Positions 1-7,546 are shown, numbered from the stretch's first letter. The stretch: 10,355 bases of DNA from Alphaproteobacteria bacterium (GCA_028869725.1 JAGWRJ010000215.1:1-10355), one strand, 5' to 3'. A program made the numbers and translations. The notes: generated by a model not told the origin, from the letters alone.

Positions 1-102
1 CAGCTGACGGATAATCACTGGCTGCATCTGTTCGCGCTAGGAGAGAACGGTCGAGTTGAGCATCGCTATCTCGGTGAGTGCGCATGGCAAAAGGTCTCAT
101 GA
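1..102 (+). CDS. C-terminal fragment of an unidentified protein (cut by window edge)
   Basis: Reading frame 1 is open from the first base to a TGA at 100-102 and gives 33 residues. The translation looks like real protein: aromatic and hydrophobic residues alternate with charged ones (NHWLHLFALGENGRVEHRYL), followed by a short tail ending in WQKVS. No start is visible, so the gene begins outside the window. I do not recognise the family from this fragment. The gene points towards the aminopeptidase gene, which ends at 182, so the two converge. An inverted repeat at 107-145 lies in the gap between them. That the frame is coding rests on the look of the peptide and on its fit with the local gene layout. 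Confidence 0.55.
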   Translation, partial: QLTDNHWLHLFALGENGRVEHRYLGECAWQKVS

Positions 103-106
103 CCGG

Positions 107-145
107 AGTGTCGCTGTTCCGGAGAGTAAAATTCAAGGCGACACT
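107..145. terminator. inverted repeat between convergent genes, possible terminator
   Basis: AGTGTCGC at 107-114 is the perfect reverse complement of GCGACACT at 138-145, with a 23-base spacer. It sits between the stop of the left-edge gene (102) and the stop of the convergent aminopeptidase gene (182). That is where a shared terminator would be expected. There is no T-run after either arm and the loop is long, so an intrinsic terminator is only a possibility. Confidence 0.25.
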
Positions 146-181
146 GCCTCGTCTCTGAATAGAGCAAGGCCAAGGACCACG

Positions 182-2830
182 TCACCTGCCAGCTGCAAGC
201 AGTGCAGCCCGGATCGAAGTACCTTTGGAATCGCGTAAAGAGATGCATTGATCGATGCGTTGCTCCGTTTGCGCGAGCGTCCGTGACAGACCGGGCATTG
301 TCTTCAGTCGCGGAATGAAAAAATCTGCCAGTTGTTTGCGGGCCGCCGAACTGCAGGATTCGTCGAACAGGCTTGGGACGACGAGCATACCTTCGCTTGA
401 GATACGCGCCGCAAGCGGGCGATAGTGCGCTATATACCAATCCCACAGCTGTGCACGGGCGAGCGGCTCGGTGCCGGCATATCGGAATAGATAACCTACG
501 TCCCCGGCATTCATGCGTGGCGTCAGTGCCAGGTCAAAAAATCCTTTGAGAAAATTCGGGTCCGTTGAGCCCATTAAGGCGTAGATGACGTTGCGATGAA
601 AGTAATCGTCTGGCGAGGCCAAAAAGCCGTCGACCAACGATTTGCCGAATGCCGAGCCGTAAACCATCACCCCCGCGCGCATCGCTTCCCGGGCAAGGCT
701 GGGCGGCAGGCCACCAAGATTGCGTCCGTCCGACGCGACATAGACGCGAGCCGCCTTGGCGAGCCTGGTCAACGTGTAGGGATCCTGCCCCTCTTCCACC
801 AGGATCTGGGCGAGCGCTGCACGGGTGAGTACCTGATCAGGCGCGGAATCGTTATGCAGGGTGTTCTTCTCCAGTCTCGCCCCGAATGTCTTGCGGATGA
901 AATTTTGATACGTTCTCAGGTCCGCAGGCCGCAAAAAGCTCAACCTGTCCTGGCGAAGTGCCTCTGCCATCATTCGGATAAGGTCCCAATGGGCTGTTGG
1001 CGCCAGTGTCTTAATAGCCTCCACAAATTTGCGCGGTGAAAGCTGGTCAGCACCAAGCGCTGCCTGCATATTGGCGAAGGCGGTGATCTGATCAGCCGCA
1101 TCGAGCCGCGGCATCGCCTTGAGCAGTCTCTCCCAGCCTCTATTGTCAAAGGCGAACCGGTAATAGCCGACGCCGCGTGCATTGGGCATCACATAGGCTG
1201 GGCAAACGCCGCCAAGGTTGATATCGGCTGTCCGGCCAACCATCCGGCAGCGATCCTTACCCCCTGCAGCGGAGACACACATCGGTACCTGCCATTGCCG
1301 GTCAGAGACCATCAGGCCTATGGGTGCATACATGGACTGGACCACGGTTAGTACCGGGGTTTCGCTGCAGCGTGTCACAACGCTCATATCCGGTATTCCG
1401 GACTGATCGAGATAGCTCAGAAACGCCTTGCTAAGCTCAGGATGGTCTGTGAGTTTTGCAACTGTGGCGATAAAATCGTCCTGTGTGGCATTGCCGCCGG
1501 CATATTTCAGCAGGAATGCGTGGACCGCCCTTTTCCATGGCTCAGGTCCGACATAATTCTCAAACATCGCGAGGACGGCAGCACCCTTCTTATATGTGAT
1601 GGCGTCAAATGCGTTGTCGATGTCTGCAACACTGTTGACGGGGGTATGGATGGCGCGTGCGGACGGCAGCTGATCGAGCTTCATAGATTCAAGGCCACCG
1701 TCGAGGGTCTGACGGGATACTTCGAACTGCGGCATCACTGCATTGGCGACTTTCGCCGACATCCAGGTAGCAAAGGATTCGTTGAGCCAGACGTCGTCCC
1801 ACCATTTTGGTGTTACAAGGTCGCCAAACCATTGATGGGTCAGTTCATGAGCCTGGACCAGCAGGCTGTCGCGGCGTTGCTCCAGAGATGCCCACGGTCC
1901 CATCATCAGAAAGCGCCGGCGAAACGTGATCGCTCCGGCATTCTCCATGGCTCCAGCGGCGAAATCGGGTGCCGCGATCATGTCGAGCTTGGCGAACGGA
2001 AATCCGATCTCAAAATAGCGCTCGAGGGCAAGAACCAGTCTTGGCGTCAGAGACAGTGCATAGCGCATCTGCCGCCCTTCGCCCTTGGGTGCAATACCGC
2101 GCAGCATCAAAGGGTGCCGCCGCCATTTGTCCGGGGGTATGTACCCCATATTGACGACGTCGAAAGGACCGACATCAAGATTGAGCAAATAGGTCGCGAG
2201 CTTTGTTGTCGTGGCAAAAACCCAGTGTACCATACCTCCGCCAGTTTGATTTCTTGAAACCGCCGCAGTGTTGGTGACGACGACATCTGCCTGAGGCGCA
2301 TTCACCGCAAGGGTAAATGTAGCCTTGTAATCCGGCTCATCGAAACACGGAAACATCCGTCGCGCGCCAATGGCTTCGAATTGCGAAATCGCATAGGCGT
2401 TTTTGCTCTGAACCACCTTATAGAGACCGTTCAGCGTAGTGTTGAAGCGGGCATGATAATCAAACAGGAGCGTGGCTGCCCCCGCCGGCAGCGGGCTGGC
2501 AAAGGTTAACAAGGCGACGCCCGCTGGATCCACCTGCCGATAGCGCGCGGCAATGGTACGACCATTCGCCAAGCGGACAGATGCCCGGTCTACCGCTAGC
2601 TCGCGACCATTAATCCAGAGTACGCGTGTAGGATGGGTGATCTCGACCGTAATTTCATCGTGGCCGTGAAATCCGGTGGTCCTGGGATCGACAGTAAGGG
2701 TCAGACTGTAGTGGGACGGTATTGCCGCCCGGGGCAAGCGCCCATGTGGCGCCGCAGGGGTAGCAGCCACAGCGGCCGCGGGAAGCAGCGCCAGTGCTGC
2801 CCACAGTGCGAAGAAATTCTTCAATCCCAT
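182..2830 (-). CDS. exported M1-family zinc aminopeptidase
   Basis: Zinc metallopeptidase that removes N-terminal residues from peptides, probably in the periplasm or at the envelope. The 882-residue protein starts with a signal peptide (MGLKNFFALWAALALLPAAAVAA). Family motifs follow in order: the conserved FPCFDEP segment near 160, the substrate-binding GAMEN at 293-297, zinc site HELTH at 328-332 with the third ligand Glu351 in NESF (HEXXH-X18-E), and the catalytic Tyr413 in YKKGA. The C-terminal half resembles the ERAP1-like helical domain of M1 enzymes. Four cysteines around 488-543 and two near 826 and 862 suit an exported, disulfide-bonded protein. The start at 2830 is preferred over the ATG 17 codons upstream because it begins a clean signal peptide and has AGGA nine bases ahead. 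The carbonic anhydrase-like gene lies 103 bases upstream on the same strand, so co-transcription is likely. Substrate preference cannot be told from sequence. Confidence 0.95.
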   Translation of the reverse strand: MGLKNFFALWAALALLPAAAVAATPAAPHGRLPRAAIPSHYSLTLTVDPRTTGFHGHDEITVEITHPTRVLWINGRELAVDRASVRLANGRTIAARYRQVDPAGVALLTFASPLPAGAATLLFDYHARFNTTLNGLYKVVQSKNAYAISQFEAIGARRMFPCFDEPDYKATFTLAVNAPQADVVVTNTAAVSRNQTGGGMVHWVFATTTKLATYLLNLDVGPFDVVNMGYIPPDKWRRHPLMLRGIAPKGEGRQMRYALSLTPRLVLALERYFEIGFPFAKLDMIAAPDFAAGAMENAGAITFRRRFLMMGPWASLEQRRDSLLVQAHELTHQWFGDLVTPKWWDDVWLNESFATWMSAKVANAVMPQFEVSRQTLDGGLESMKLDQLPSARAIHTPVNSVADIDNAFDAITYKKGAAVLAMFENYVGPEPWKRAVHAFLLKYAGGNATQDDFIATVAKLTDHPELSKAFLSYLDQSGIPDMSVVTRCSETPVLTVVQSMYAPIGLMVSDRQWQVPMCVSAAGGKDRCRMVGRTADINLGGVCPAYVMPNARGVGYYRFAFDNRGWERLLKAMPRLDAADQITAFANMQAALGADQLSPRKFVEAIKTLAPTAHWDLIRMMAEALRQDRLSFLRPADLRTYQNFIRKTFGARLEKNTLHNDSAPDQVLTRAALAQILVEEGQDPYTLTRLAKAARVYVASDGRNLGGLPPSLAREAMRAGVMVYGSAFGKSLVDGFLASPDDYFHRNVIYALMGSTDPNFLKGFFDLALTPRMNAGDVGYLFRYAGTEPLARAQLWDWYIAHYRPLAARISSEGMLVVPSLFDESCSSAARKQLADFFIPRLKTMPGLSRTLAQTEQRIDQCISLRDSKGTSIRAALLAAGR

Positions 2831-2933
2831 GTCGACACGTCCTGTCACTGTCCATCCGGACCGCAGAACAGATAGCGCCAATTTGTCATCCAGACCATCA
2901 CCCTGTCGGACGCCGGGACGGAATACCTTGGCC

Positions 2934-3464
2934 TTAGTCGACGCGCCTCAGGTGGTCGCGAAATCGCTGATAGTTGCGGACATAGACTTCGGCCGATGCC
3001 TTGAGCATGGCCAGTTGGGTCTCACCCAGCATGCGCACCACCCGTCCCGGCTGGCCGAGTACCATGGCTCCATCCGGAATTTCCTTGCCTTCCGGAATTA
3101 ATGTGTTGGCACCAATCAGACAGTTCTTGCCAATGACCGCCCGATTGAGAATGACGGATCCCATGCCGACCAGCGAGCCATCTCCAATAGTGCAGGAATG
3201 CAGAATGACGTTGTGGCCCACGGTGACGTCCCGGCCGATCGTGGTGGGCTGGCCAAAGTCGGTGTGAATGACCGACAGATCCTGCACATTGCTGTTCTCA
3301 CCGACCGTTATCCAGTCATTGTCGCCACGCAGCACCGCGCCAAACCAGATACTCGCATGCGTCATGAGCCGTACGCGGCCGATGAGCGTCGCATCCGGAG
3401 CAATCCAGAAGTCCCGATCATCGGGTAGTTCCGGCCTGATATCGTCAATGGCGAAAAGCGGCAT
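2934..3464 (-). CDS. gamma-carbonic anhydrase-like hexapeptide-repeat protein
   Basis: A 176-residue protein of the gamma-carbonic anhydrase/YrdA/PaaY family, which folds as a left-handed beta-helix and forms trimers with metal at the subunit interfaces. The repeats are visible as recurring isoleucine/valine–Gly steps from about residue 25 to 145 (for example VGHNVILHSCTIGDGSLVG). The three expected metal ligands are present: His67 (VIHTD), His84 and His89 (GHNVILH). The C-terminal helix after residue 145 is also usual, and full length matches the family. Many YrdA-type members lack measurable anhydrase activity, so CO2 hydration is only a possible role. The start at 3464 gives the normal family N-terminus (MPLFAIDD), but the ribosome site is weak (GGGG only). 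It is the first gene of the probable two-gene unit with the downstream aminopeptidase. Confidence 0.92.
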   Translation of the reverse strand: MPLFAIDDIRPELPDDRDFWIAPDATLIGRVRLMTHASIWFGAVLRGDNDWITVGENSNVQDLSVIHTDFGQPTTIGRDVTVGHNVILHSCTIGDGSLVGMGSVILNRAVIGKNCLIGANTLIPEGKEIPDGAMVLGQPGRVVRMLGETQLAMLKASAEVYVRNYQRFRDHLRRVD

Positions 3465-3823
3465 ATTTGGGACCCCAGTTAGGCGCAGCCGCCATTTTGG
3501 CAGGCAACGCGCGGCTTGGCGAGCTTTGAGGACCCAAGAAGGCAGGGTCGGCCATCAATCCGCCCAAGACGATTGGAGCGAAAGACGTTAGGCTCAAGCA
3601 GTGCTCAATGATTCGCGAGCACGGAAAGGGGCGGAACGGGTGCTTCGGCGCACTGTGTCCATCACCAAGGTCGACAGCGAGTTCTTCGCCGCACCTTATC
3701 GCGCCCCGTCTGCGGTTATCCTGACAGTACATACCCAGTCTCCATCCATAACCCCGGCCAGGCTTGGTCCCGGCTGGTTCATTGCGTTCGCTGCGACCCT
3801 TTTTTCCTCGACCAGGAGTAATC
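3465..3823. other. 359-base divergent intergenic region
   Basis: This gap lies between the divergent starts of the carbonic anhydrase-like gene and phoH, so promoters for both must lie here. Open frames across it give low-complexity or Arg/Pro-rich translations with no family resemblance and I treat them as chance. I find no tRNA-like cloverleaf. A 6-bp inverted repeat, GTGCTC at 3601-3606 and GAGCAC at 3617-3622, is the clearest local structure. CTGACA at 3721-3726 could act as a -35 element for phoH, but no good -10 follows at the right distance. A pyrimidine-rich run (CCCTTTTTTCCTC) lies at about 3797-3809, just before the phoH ribosome site. Confidence 0.5.
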
Positions 3824-4564
3824 ATGGCCAAGCGTTCCACGCGCCGCTCCCAAGGCGACGTTCACGAAACCGCACAGGTGCACACCCTGTTTCCGCATTC
3901 AGGCGGCTGGAGTCCGCGCGATGATGACGGCAGGGACCGCAAATACGTCAAGAATGTCCGTGCCCTAAGCGCGGCACAGCAAGCACTCCTTGATGCGATT
4001 GATGAGCGCTCGCTGGTCGTCGCACTTGGTCCGGCCGGCACGGGCAAAACATACCTAGCCATTGCCAAGGCCGTGGAAGCGCTTGAACAGAACCGTGTGA
4101 GCCGTATCGTGCTTTCCCGTCCGGCAGTAGAAGCCGGAGAGAGCCTGGGTTTTCTTCCCGGTGACCTGCAGGAGAAACTCGCGCCATATCTGCGCCCGCT
4201 TTATGACGCCTTGACCGAGCGTGTCGGCAACAAGCGTCTTAAGGCACTTCTGGCCGACAACATTATCGAAATCGCGCCGGTTGCCTATATGCGTGGACGG
4301 ACGCTCAACGATGCCTTTGTGGTGATCGACGAAGCCCAGAACTGTACCTACACGCAGATCAAAATGTTGCTGACGCGGTTGGGTTGGCGCTCCACAATGG
4401 TGCTCACCGGTGATCCGGATCAGACAGATTTGCTGCCGGGCATGTCTGGACTGGGCGCGGTAGCTGAGCGGCTGGAGCAGGTTCAGAATATAGCTGTCGT
4501 GCGTCTGTCAGAGTCCGACATCGTGCGTCATCCACTCGTCGCAAGCATGCTTACAGTGCTGTGA
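3824..4564 (+). CDS. phoH: PhoH-family P-loop ATPase, compact form
   Basis: A 246-residue PhoH-family nucleotide-binding protein, related to the ATPase half of superfamily I helicases and usually linked to RNA metabolism or stress. The Walker A motif is GPAGTGKT at 69-76. The family signature SRPAVEAGESLGFLPGDLQEK follows at 98-118, Walker B is VVIDEAQN at 166-173, and the sensor-like TGDPDQTD lies at 195-202. The first 45 residues are polar and basic, and there is no room for the extra N-terminal domain found in the 330-350-residue PhoH proteins next to ybeY. ATG 3824 has AGGAG seven bases ahead. The upstream extension to 3764 is not supported. No miaB or ybeY neighbour is visible, so the gene is outside the usual cluster. 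The 4597 gene converges on it across 32 bases. Confidence 0.92.
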   Translation: MAKRSTRRSQGDVHETAQVHTLFPHSGGWSPRDDDGRDRKYVKNVRALSAAQQALLDAIDERSLVVALGPAGTGKTYLAIAKAVEALEQNRVSRIVLSRPAVEAGESLGFLPGDLQEKLAPYLRPLYDALTERVGNKRLKALLADNIIEIAPVAYMRGRTLNDAFVVIDEAQNCTYTQIKMLLTRLGWRSTMVLTGDPDQTDLLPGMSGLGAVAERLEQVQNIAVVRLSESDIVRHPLVASMLTVL

Positions 4565-4571
4565 GAACGTA

Positions 4572-4608
4572 AGCCTGACTGTCTCCAGCAAGATGCTCAG
4601 TGCAGGCT
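4572..4608. terminator. hairpin between convergent phoH and the 4597 gene
   Basis: AGCCTGACTG at 4572-4581 can pair with CAGTGCAGGCT at 4598-4608, giving ten base pairs with one bulged G and a 16-base loop. It begins seven bases after the phoH stop and overlaps the last codons of the opposing gene. It could stop transcription from both sides. There is no T-run, so Rho-independent action is uncertain. Confidence 0.35.
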
Positions 4609-4890
4609 CAAACGCAATGACAGTACCAGGAGGCCTATGGCAAAACTCCAATAGCCCGAGATCGCCACGGCGATGACAAGAGCGATGGGCGAGCCACCAT
4701 GGGCGCGCCAATGCCGGACAGACTTGTCAAAGAGGACGCTGGGACCGGCCACTGTCATCACGGCGAGATACCCACCCCGTGCCGTCAGGCTTTCGGGCCT
4801 GCGACCCAGGATGCGGTAAAGATTGGCAACTATTCCGGAGACGGTTAGTCCGCTGGCCACAGCGAACAACAAGGTCAGCACATCCTTCAT
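4597..4890 (-). CDS. small integral membrane protein, unknown function
   Basis: A 97-residue hydrophobic protein. One membrane segment is clear at about residues 3-24, a weaker one lies at about 41-55, and another at about 68-92. A basic, charged loop (YRILGRRPESLTARGG) follows the first segment. The arrangement resembles small alphaproteobacterial membrane proteins of unknown function, possibly the DUF6949 type, but I cannot confirm the family by eye. The start is ambiguous. ATG 4890 places the first membrane helix at the N-terminus. ATG 4983 would add 31 soluble residues. Both ATGs follow a near-identical GCGGGACC stretch, so the ribosome site does not decide. The added stretch uses GC-ending codons at a coding-like rate, so the longer form stays possible. 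It converges on phoH and diverges from the membrane-anchored protein at 5106. Confidence 0.7.
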   Translation of the reverse strand: MKDVLTLLFAVASGLTVSGIVANLYRILGRRPESLTARGGYLAVMTVAGPSVLFDKSVRHWRAHGGSPIALVIAVAISGYWSFAIGLLVLSLRLSLH

Positions 4891-5105
4891 CACGGTCCCG
4901 CTTTGGTACTTGCGTGCCTCCCCGTGCAGATAGCGTGCCAACAAAAATCCTAGCCGACTGTCCCGTTCCGGGGCGCTGGACATGGTCCCGCCCCATCAAG
5001 CGAGGTTTTCCTGCAACGCAGTCGCGGAATTGTTGGCCTCACCGTGTCTTCACTCGCCCCCTGGCGCCAGACCATGCATTCTACAAAGGTAACGGAGTGG
5101 GTGAG

Positions 5106-5852
5106 ATGACTGCCGTCAGTGAGACTGGACATGATGCCAAGGGCACCGATTTGGCGGAGCCGCATTCGGGGTGGCAGGTCCTGATCGGTTTCTGGCTGAT
5201 TGCGGCCGTACTTTTTGCAGTATTTTTACTGTATTATATTATTCCATCACCTATGGCCTGGATTGAGGCTCAACCAGATCCTACGCCCCAGACCACATCC
5301 ATTCATCTGTCGGTCGGCGGCAAAAACTTTGTCATTCCGGCCAATTACATCATCTATCCGGATGACCGCCGCAGCGGAGCACACAACCATCTGGCTCTGT
5401 TTGCCCTGATGCCAGGATTTCATGGGTACAGCCGAACCGAGACGCGACAGTTCGCCGACGACGGAGCGCAGTCGCGCGTCGTGCACATGCGAATACGCGC
5501 AGATTCCCTTGCTCTTGCCGAAGATGCGCAACTGCACCGGGTCTTCATGACCTACGTCATCAACCGGCACGGGCTGCCCAGCCCTTTCGGCCTTACCGAA
5601 TACTCCTTTCGCCTCGACAATGGTTATCGGGGCCAGGATCTCTTCGTGGGCGTGCATGATGGGCAGACGGTCGTACTGCGCTGCTGGCGTTTCGCGGACA
5701 GCAATCACGCACCGGACTGCATGCGCGACATGCGCCTTGGTCGCAATGTAGCGCTCAGCTATCGCTTCAAGCGTACCTATCTCAGCCAATGGCGGCAGAT
5801 CGCATCCGGTGTCCGCCGCCTTGTCGACGGGTTCGAGCAGGGCGCCCCCTGA
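5106..5852 (+). CDS. uncharacterised single-pass membrane-anchored protein
   Basis: I do not recognise this 248-residue protein. The first ~22 residues are polar and end in GWQ. One membrane helix follows at about 23-43 (VLIGFWLIAAVLFAVFLLYY). The remaining ~200 residues, presumably periplasmic, have no zinc, ATP or catalytic motif that I know. The domain opens with a beta-rich segment (IHLSVGGKNFVIPANYIIYP, about 71-90), then a DRRSGAHNHLALFALMPGF stretch that looks conserved. The C-terminal part holds a pair of cysteines (CWRF and CMRDM) about 13 residues apart, which may form a disulfide. It ends in a basic helix with repeated Arg. The start at 5106 has GGAG eight bases ahead and places the helix where an uncleaved signal anchor is expected. 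The in-frame extension back to 4779 is Arg/Pro-rich and overlaps the divergent gene, so I reject it. It converges on the DUF3126 gene, with 12 bases between stops. Confidence 0.82.
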   Translation: MTAVSETGHDAKGTDLAEPHSGWQVLIGFWLIAAVLFAVFLLYYIIPSPMAWIEAQPDPTPQTTSIHLSVGGKNFVIPANYIIYPDDRRSGAHNHLALFALMPGFHGYSRTETRQFADDGAQSRVVHMRIRADSLALAEDAQLHRVFMTYVINRHGLPSPFGLTEYSFRLDNGYRGQDLFVGVHDGQTVVLRCWRFADSNHAPDCMRDMRLGRNVALSYRFKRTYLSQWRQIASGVRRLVDGFEQGAP

Positions 5853-5862
5853 ACCCCACGCG

Positions 5863-5879
5863 GCTCAGCTTCGGCTGGC
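5863..5879. terminator. UUCG-loop hairpin at convergent stops
   Basis: On the plus strand CAGC (5866-5869), loop TTCG (5870-5873) and GCTG (5874-5877) make a stem closed by C-G around a UUCG tetraloop. Two more pairs (5863-5864 with 5878-5879) can form past a bulged T. It lies 11 bases after the stop of the 5106 gene and overlaps the stop of the opposing DUF3126 gene. The tetraloop reads as UUCG only in the plus transcript, so it would best serve the 5106 gene. No T-run follows. Confidence 0.35.
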
Positions 5880-6095
5880 GGGCGCCGGAGGTAGATCCAT
5901 TTCCAGGATCCCCATATTGAAGTCGTAGGACAGCTCCCCTTCTTCTTCGTCCTTGTAAATCACGCCAATAAATTCACCATTGACGAGCACCTCGACCGAG
6001 TCCGGCTGCTTGGGACGCTCGACCACCGTTATGGTATCGAGACGGAACAGATTGCGGAGGTATTTTTCGAGACGCCAAATCTCACTGCGGGTCAA
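5865..6095 (-). CDS. DUF3126-family small protein, TTG start
   Basis: A 76-residue acidic protein of the DUF3126 type, a small conserved family of Alphaproteobacteria with no known function. The family pattern is clear: an N-terminal helix (RSEIWRLEKYLRNLF), a VVERPKQPDSVEVLVNGEFIG core, an acidic turn (YKDEEEGELSY) and the closing FNMGILEMDL. I place the start at TTG 6095, because a perfect AAGGAG lies exactly six bases upstream (6102-6107, complement). This also gives MTRSE... and a length close to the usual ~70 residues. The longer frame from GTG 6185 would add 30 residues with no family match. The C-terminus converges on the 5106 gene. The 5' end is divergent from the FAD oxidoreductase, 149 bases away. 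The overall call is secure and the start fairly so. Confidence 0.88.
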   Translation of the reverse strand: MTRSEIWRLEKYLRNLFRLDTITVVERPKQPDSVEVLVNGEFIGVIYKDEEEGELSYDFNMGILEMDLPPAPASRS

Positions 6096-6100
6096 ACTGA

Positions 6101-6107
6101 TCTCCTT
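6101..6107 (-). promoter_or_regulatory. strong ribosome binding site deciding a TTG start
   Basis: AAGGAG on the minus strand (complement of CTCCTT at 6102-6107) lies six bases before TTG 6095-6093. It is the best Shine-Dalgarno match in this window. It falls inside the longer in-frame open reading frame, which is why the usual choice of the longest start would be wrong here. Confidence 0.75.
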
Positions 6108-6244
6108 GTCGACATTAGGCGCAACCAATCGCCTGCCCAGCGCCAAAGACGCGGCGCGATCGGTATGCACCGCCTCAAGTGACACGGGCTATCCCGCCTG
6201 GTCAAGCATTGGCTATGTTGGCATTAATTGGAAAAGATCAAGCC

Positions 6245-7525
6245 ATGGCCCACCCTCTACTGCCGCCACAAGGATACTACGCAGCCAGCGCACCGCCCGC
6301 TTTAGAGCGCCCGAGATTTCAGGGTAAGGCGGAAGTGGAGCTGTGCGTGATTGGAGGTGGCTTCACCGGGCTCTCGGCCGCCCTCCACCTCGCAGAGGCC
6401 GGCGCGACCCCAATCCTCCTTGAGGCGCAGGACATTGGTTACGGCGCCTCCGGGCGCAATGGCGGGCAAATCCACGCCGGTCTGCGCCAGGACCAGGCAA
6501 GTCTCGAGGCCATGCTCGGACGGAACCATGCCCGTGAGCTCTGGCAGCTGAGTGAAGACGCCAAGGCTTTGGTGCGATCGCTGGCACGCAAGGTGGGCTG
6601 TTCGGTCCAGGACGGCCTGATCAAGGCTGCTCACAGCCCACGCGCCTTGGCCCATTTGCACAGTTCCCACGACTACCTCGAAGATCACTATGGCTACACT
6701 GCTACGCGGATGCTGGATGCCGGCGCGACAGCGGCCGCAATTGGCAGCACACTCTACTGCGGCGCCAGCCTCGACCGTAGCGGCGGACATCTGCACCCCC
6801 TCAGCCTTGCGCGTGGACTGGCTCAGGCAGCGGAAGCGGCAGGTGCCAAACTGTACGTACGCAGCAAGGTCGAATGCCTTGAAGCTCAGGCAGACAGTGT
6901 GCGCATTCTATGTGCCGACGCAGAATTGCGCGCACGGCGTGTTATCGTTGCCTGCGATGCATGGGCGGGCTCTATCCTGCCCACACTCGCCCCGTTCATG
7001 GCCCCGGTGGAAAGCTTTCTCATCGCCACCGAACCGCTACCTGCGGCACTCTCGGCACAGATCCTGCCAGGCAATGAAGCCGTTGCCGATACCCGCCACG
7101 TACTCGATTACTATCGTAAAAGTGCCGATCAACGCCTGCTGTTTGCCGGTCGCGAGGCCTATGTGCACCAACCGAAGGATATCGCTGCCCTGGTCCGGCC
7201 ACGTATGCTGACCGTGTTCCCACAACTGCGCGACTGCCGCATCGACTACGCGTGGAGCGGCACAGTGGCGGTCACCCGCAGCCGCTTACCGCAGTTCGGT
7301 AGGATGGGGAGCAGGATTCTGTTTGGCCACGGCTACTCGGGCCAGGGCGTCGCACTCTCAGTCATGGGGGGGCGGCTTATGGCCGAAGCCGCACTGGGGC
7401 CAAGCCCGGGTTTTGAGGCCCTGGCCAGCATTCCCGCGCGCCCATTCCCGGGCGGTCCCCTCCTGCGCAAGCCGCTTGTGGTAGCCGCACTGCAGGCTTT
7501 GCGCTGGTTGGACGCGCTCGGCTGA
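6245..7525 (+). CDS. FAD-dependent amine/amino-acid oxidoreductase (DAO/PuuB-like)
   Basis: A 426-residue flavoprotein of the D-amino-acid oxidase (DAO) superfamily, close in style and length to gamma-glutamylputrescine oxidase PuuB. Such enzymes oxidise a C-N bond of an amine or amino acid with FAD. The FAD-binding Rossmann motif is VIGGGFTGLSAALHLAEAG at 35-53, with Glu60 ending the second strand (ILLE) to bind ribose. The PuuB-type GASGRNGGQIHAGLRQ follows at 68-83, and a second flavin contact is near the C-terminus (GHGYSGQGVALSVMGG). The start at 6245 gives a typical N-terminus (HPLLPPQGYYAAS), although the ribosome site is weak (GGAA about 12 bases away). A GTG at 6179 would add 22 residues. 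No puuA, puuC, puuD or transport gene is nearby, so the substrate is unknown. It is divergent from the DUF3126 gene and ends nine bases from pyrG. Confidence 0.9.
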   Translation: MAHPLLPPQGYYAASAPPALERPRFQGKAEVELCVIGGGFTGLSAALHLAEAGATPILLEAQDIGYGASGRNGGQIHAGLRQDQASLEAMLGRNHARELWQLSEDAKALVRSLARKVGCSVQDGLIKAAHSPRALAHLHSSHDYLEDHYGYTATRMLDAGATAAAIGSTLYCGASLDRSGGHLHPLSLARGLAQAAEAAGAKLYVRSKVECLEAQADSVRILCADAELRARRVIVACDAWAGSILPTLAPFMAPVESFLIATEPLPAALSAQILPGNEAVADTRHVLDYYRKSADQRLLFAGREAYVHQPKDIAALVRPRMLTVFPQLRDCRIDYAWSGTVAVTRSRLPQFGRMGSRILFGHGYSGQGVALSVMGGRLMAEAALGPSPGFEALASIPARPFPGGPLLRKPLVVAALQALRWLDALG

Positions 7526-7546
7526 GAAGACCGTTCAGACCAGCCG
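7519..7546. terminator. inverted repeat across the FAD gene and pyrG stops
   Basis: CGGCTG at 7519-7524 pairs with CAGCCG at 7541-7546, enclosing both stop codons of the convergent genes in a 16-base loop. An alternative inner stem, CTGA (7522-7525) with TCAG (7535-7538), competes with it. Position favours a shared terminator. The short stem and lack of a T-run leave this weak. Confidence 0.25.

Noticed and set aside
103..124. Direct repeat CCGGAG at 103-108 and 119-124
   Set aside because: Six bases repeated once in GC-rich DNA is expected by chance, with no sign of an attachment site or transposon end.
1442..2257. Plus-strand open frame opposite the aminopeptidase gene (271 residues)
   Set aside because: It overlaps the GAMEN and HEXXH coding region in antisense, and its Cys/Arg-rich translation resembles no family.
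3445..3840. Minus-strand open frame across the phoH upstream gap
   Set aside because: It overlaps the starts of both flanking genes, has no ribosome site or family look, and would leave no promoter space.
4779..5105. In-frame upstream extension of the 5106 gene (would make 357 residues)
   Set aside because: The extra part is Arg/Pro/Cys-rich without family look and overlaps the divergent membrane-protein gene. ATG 5106 has a good ribosome site directly before a membrane anchor.
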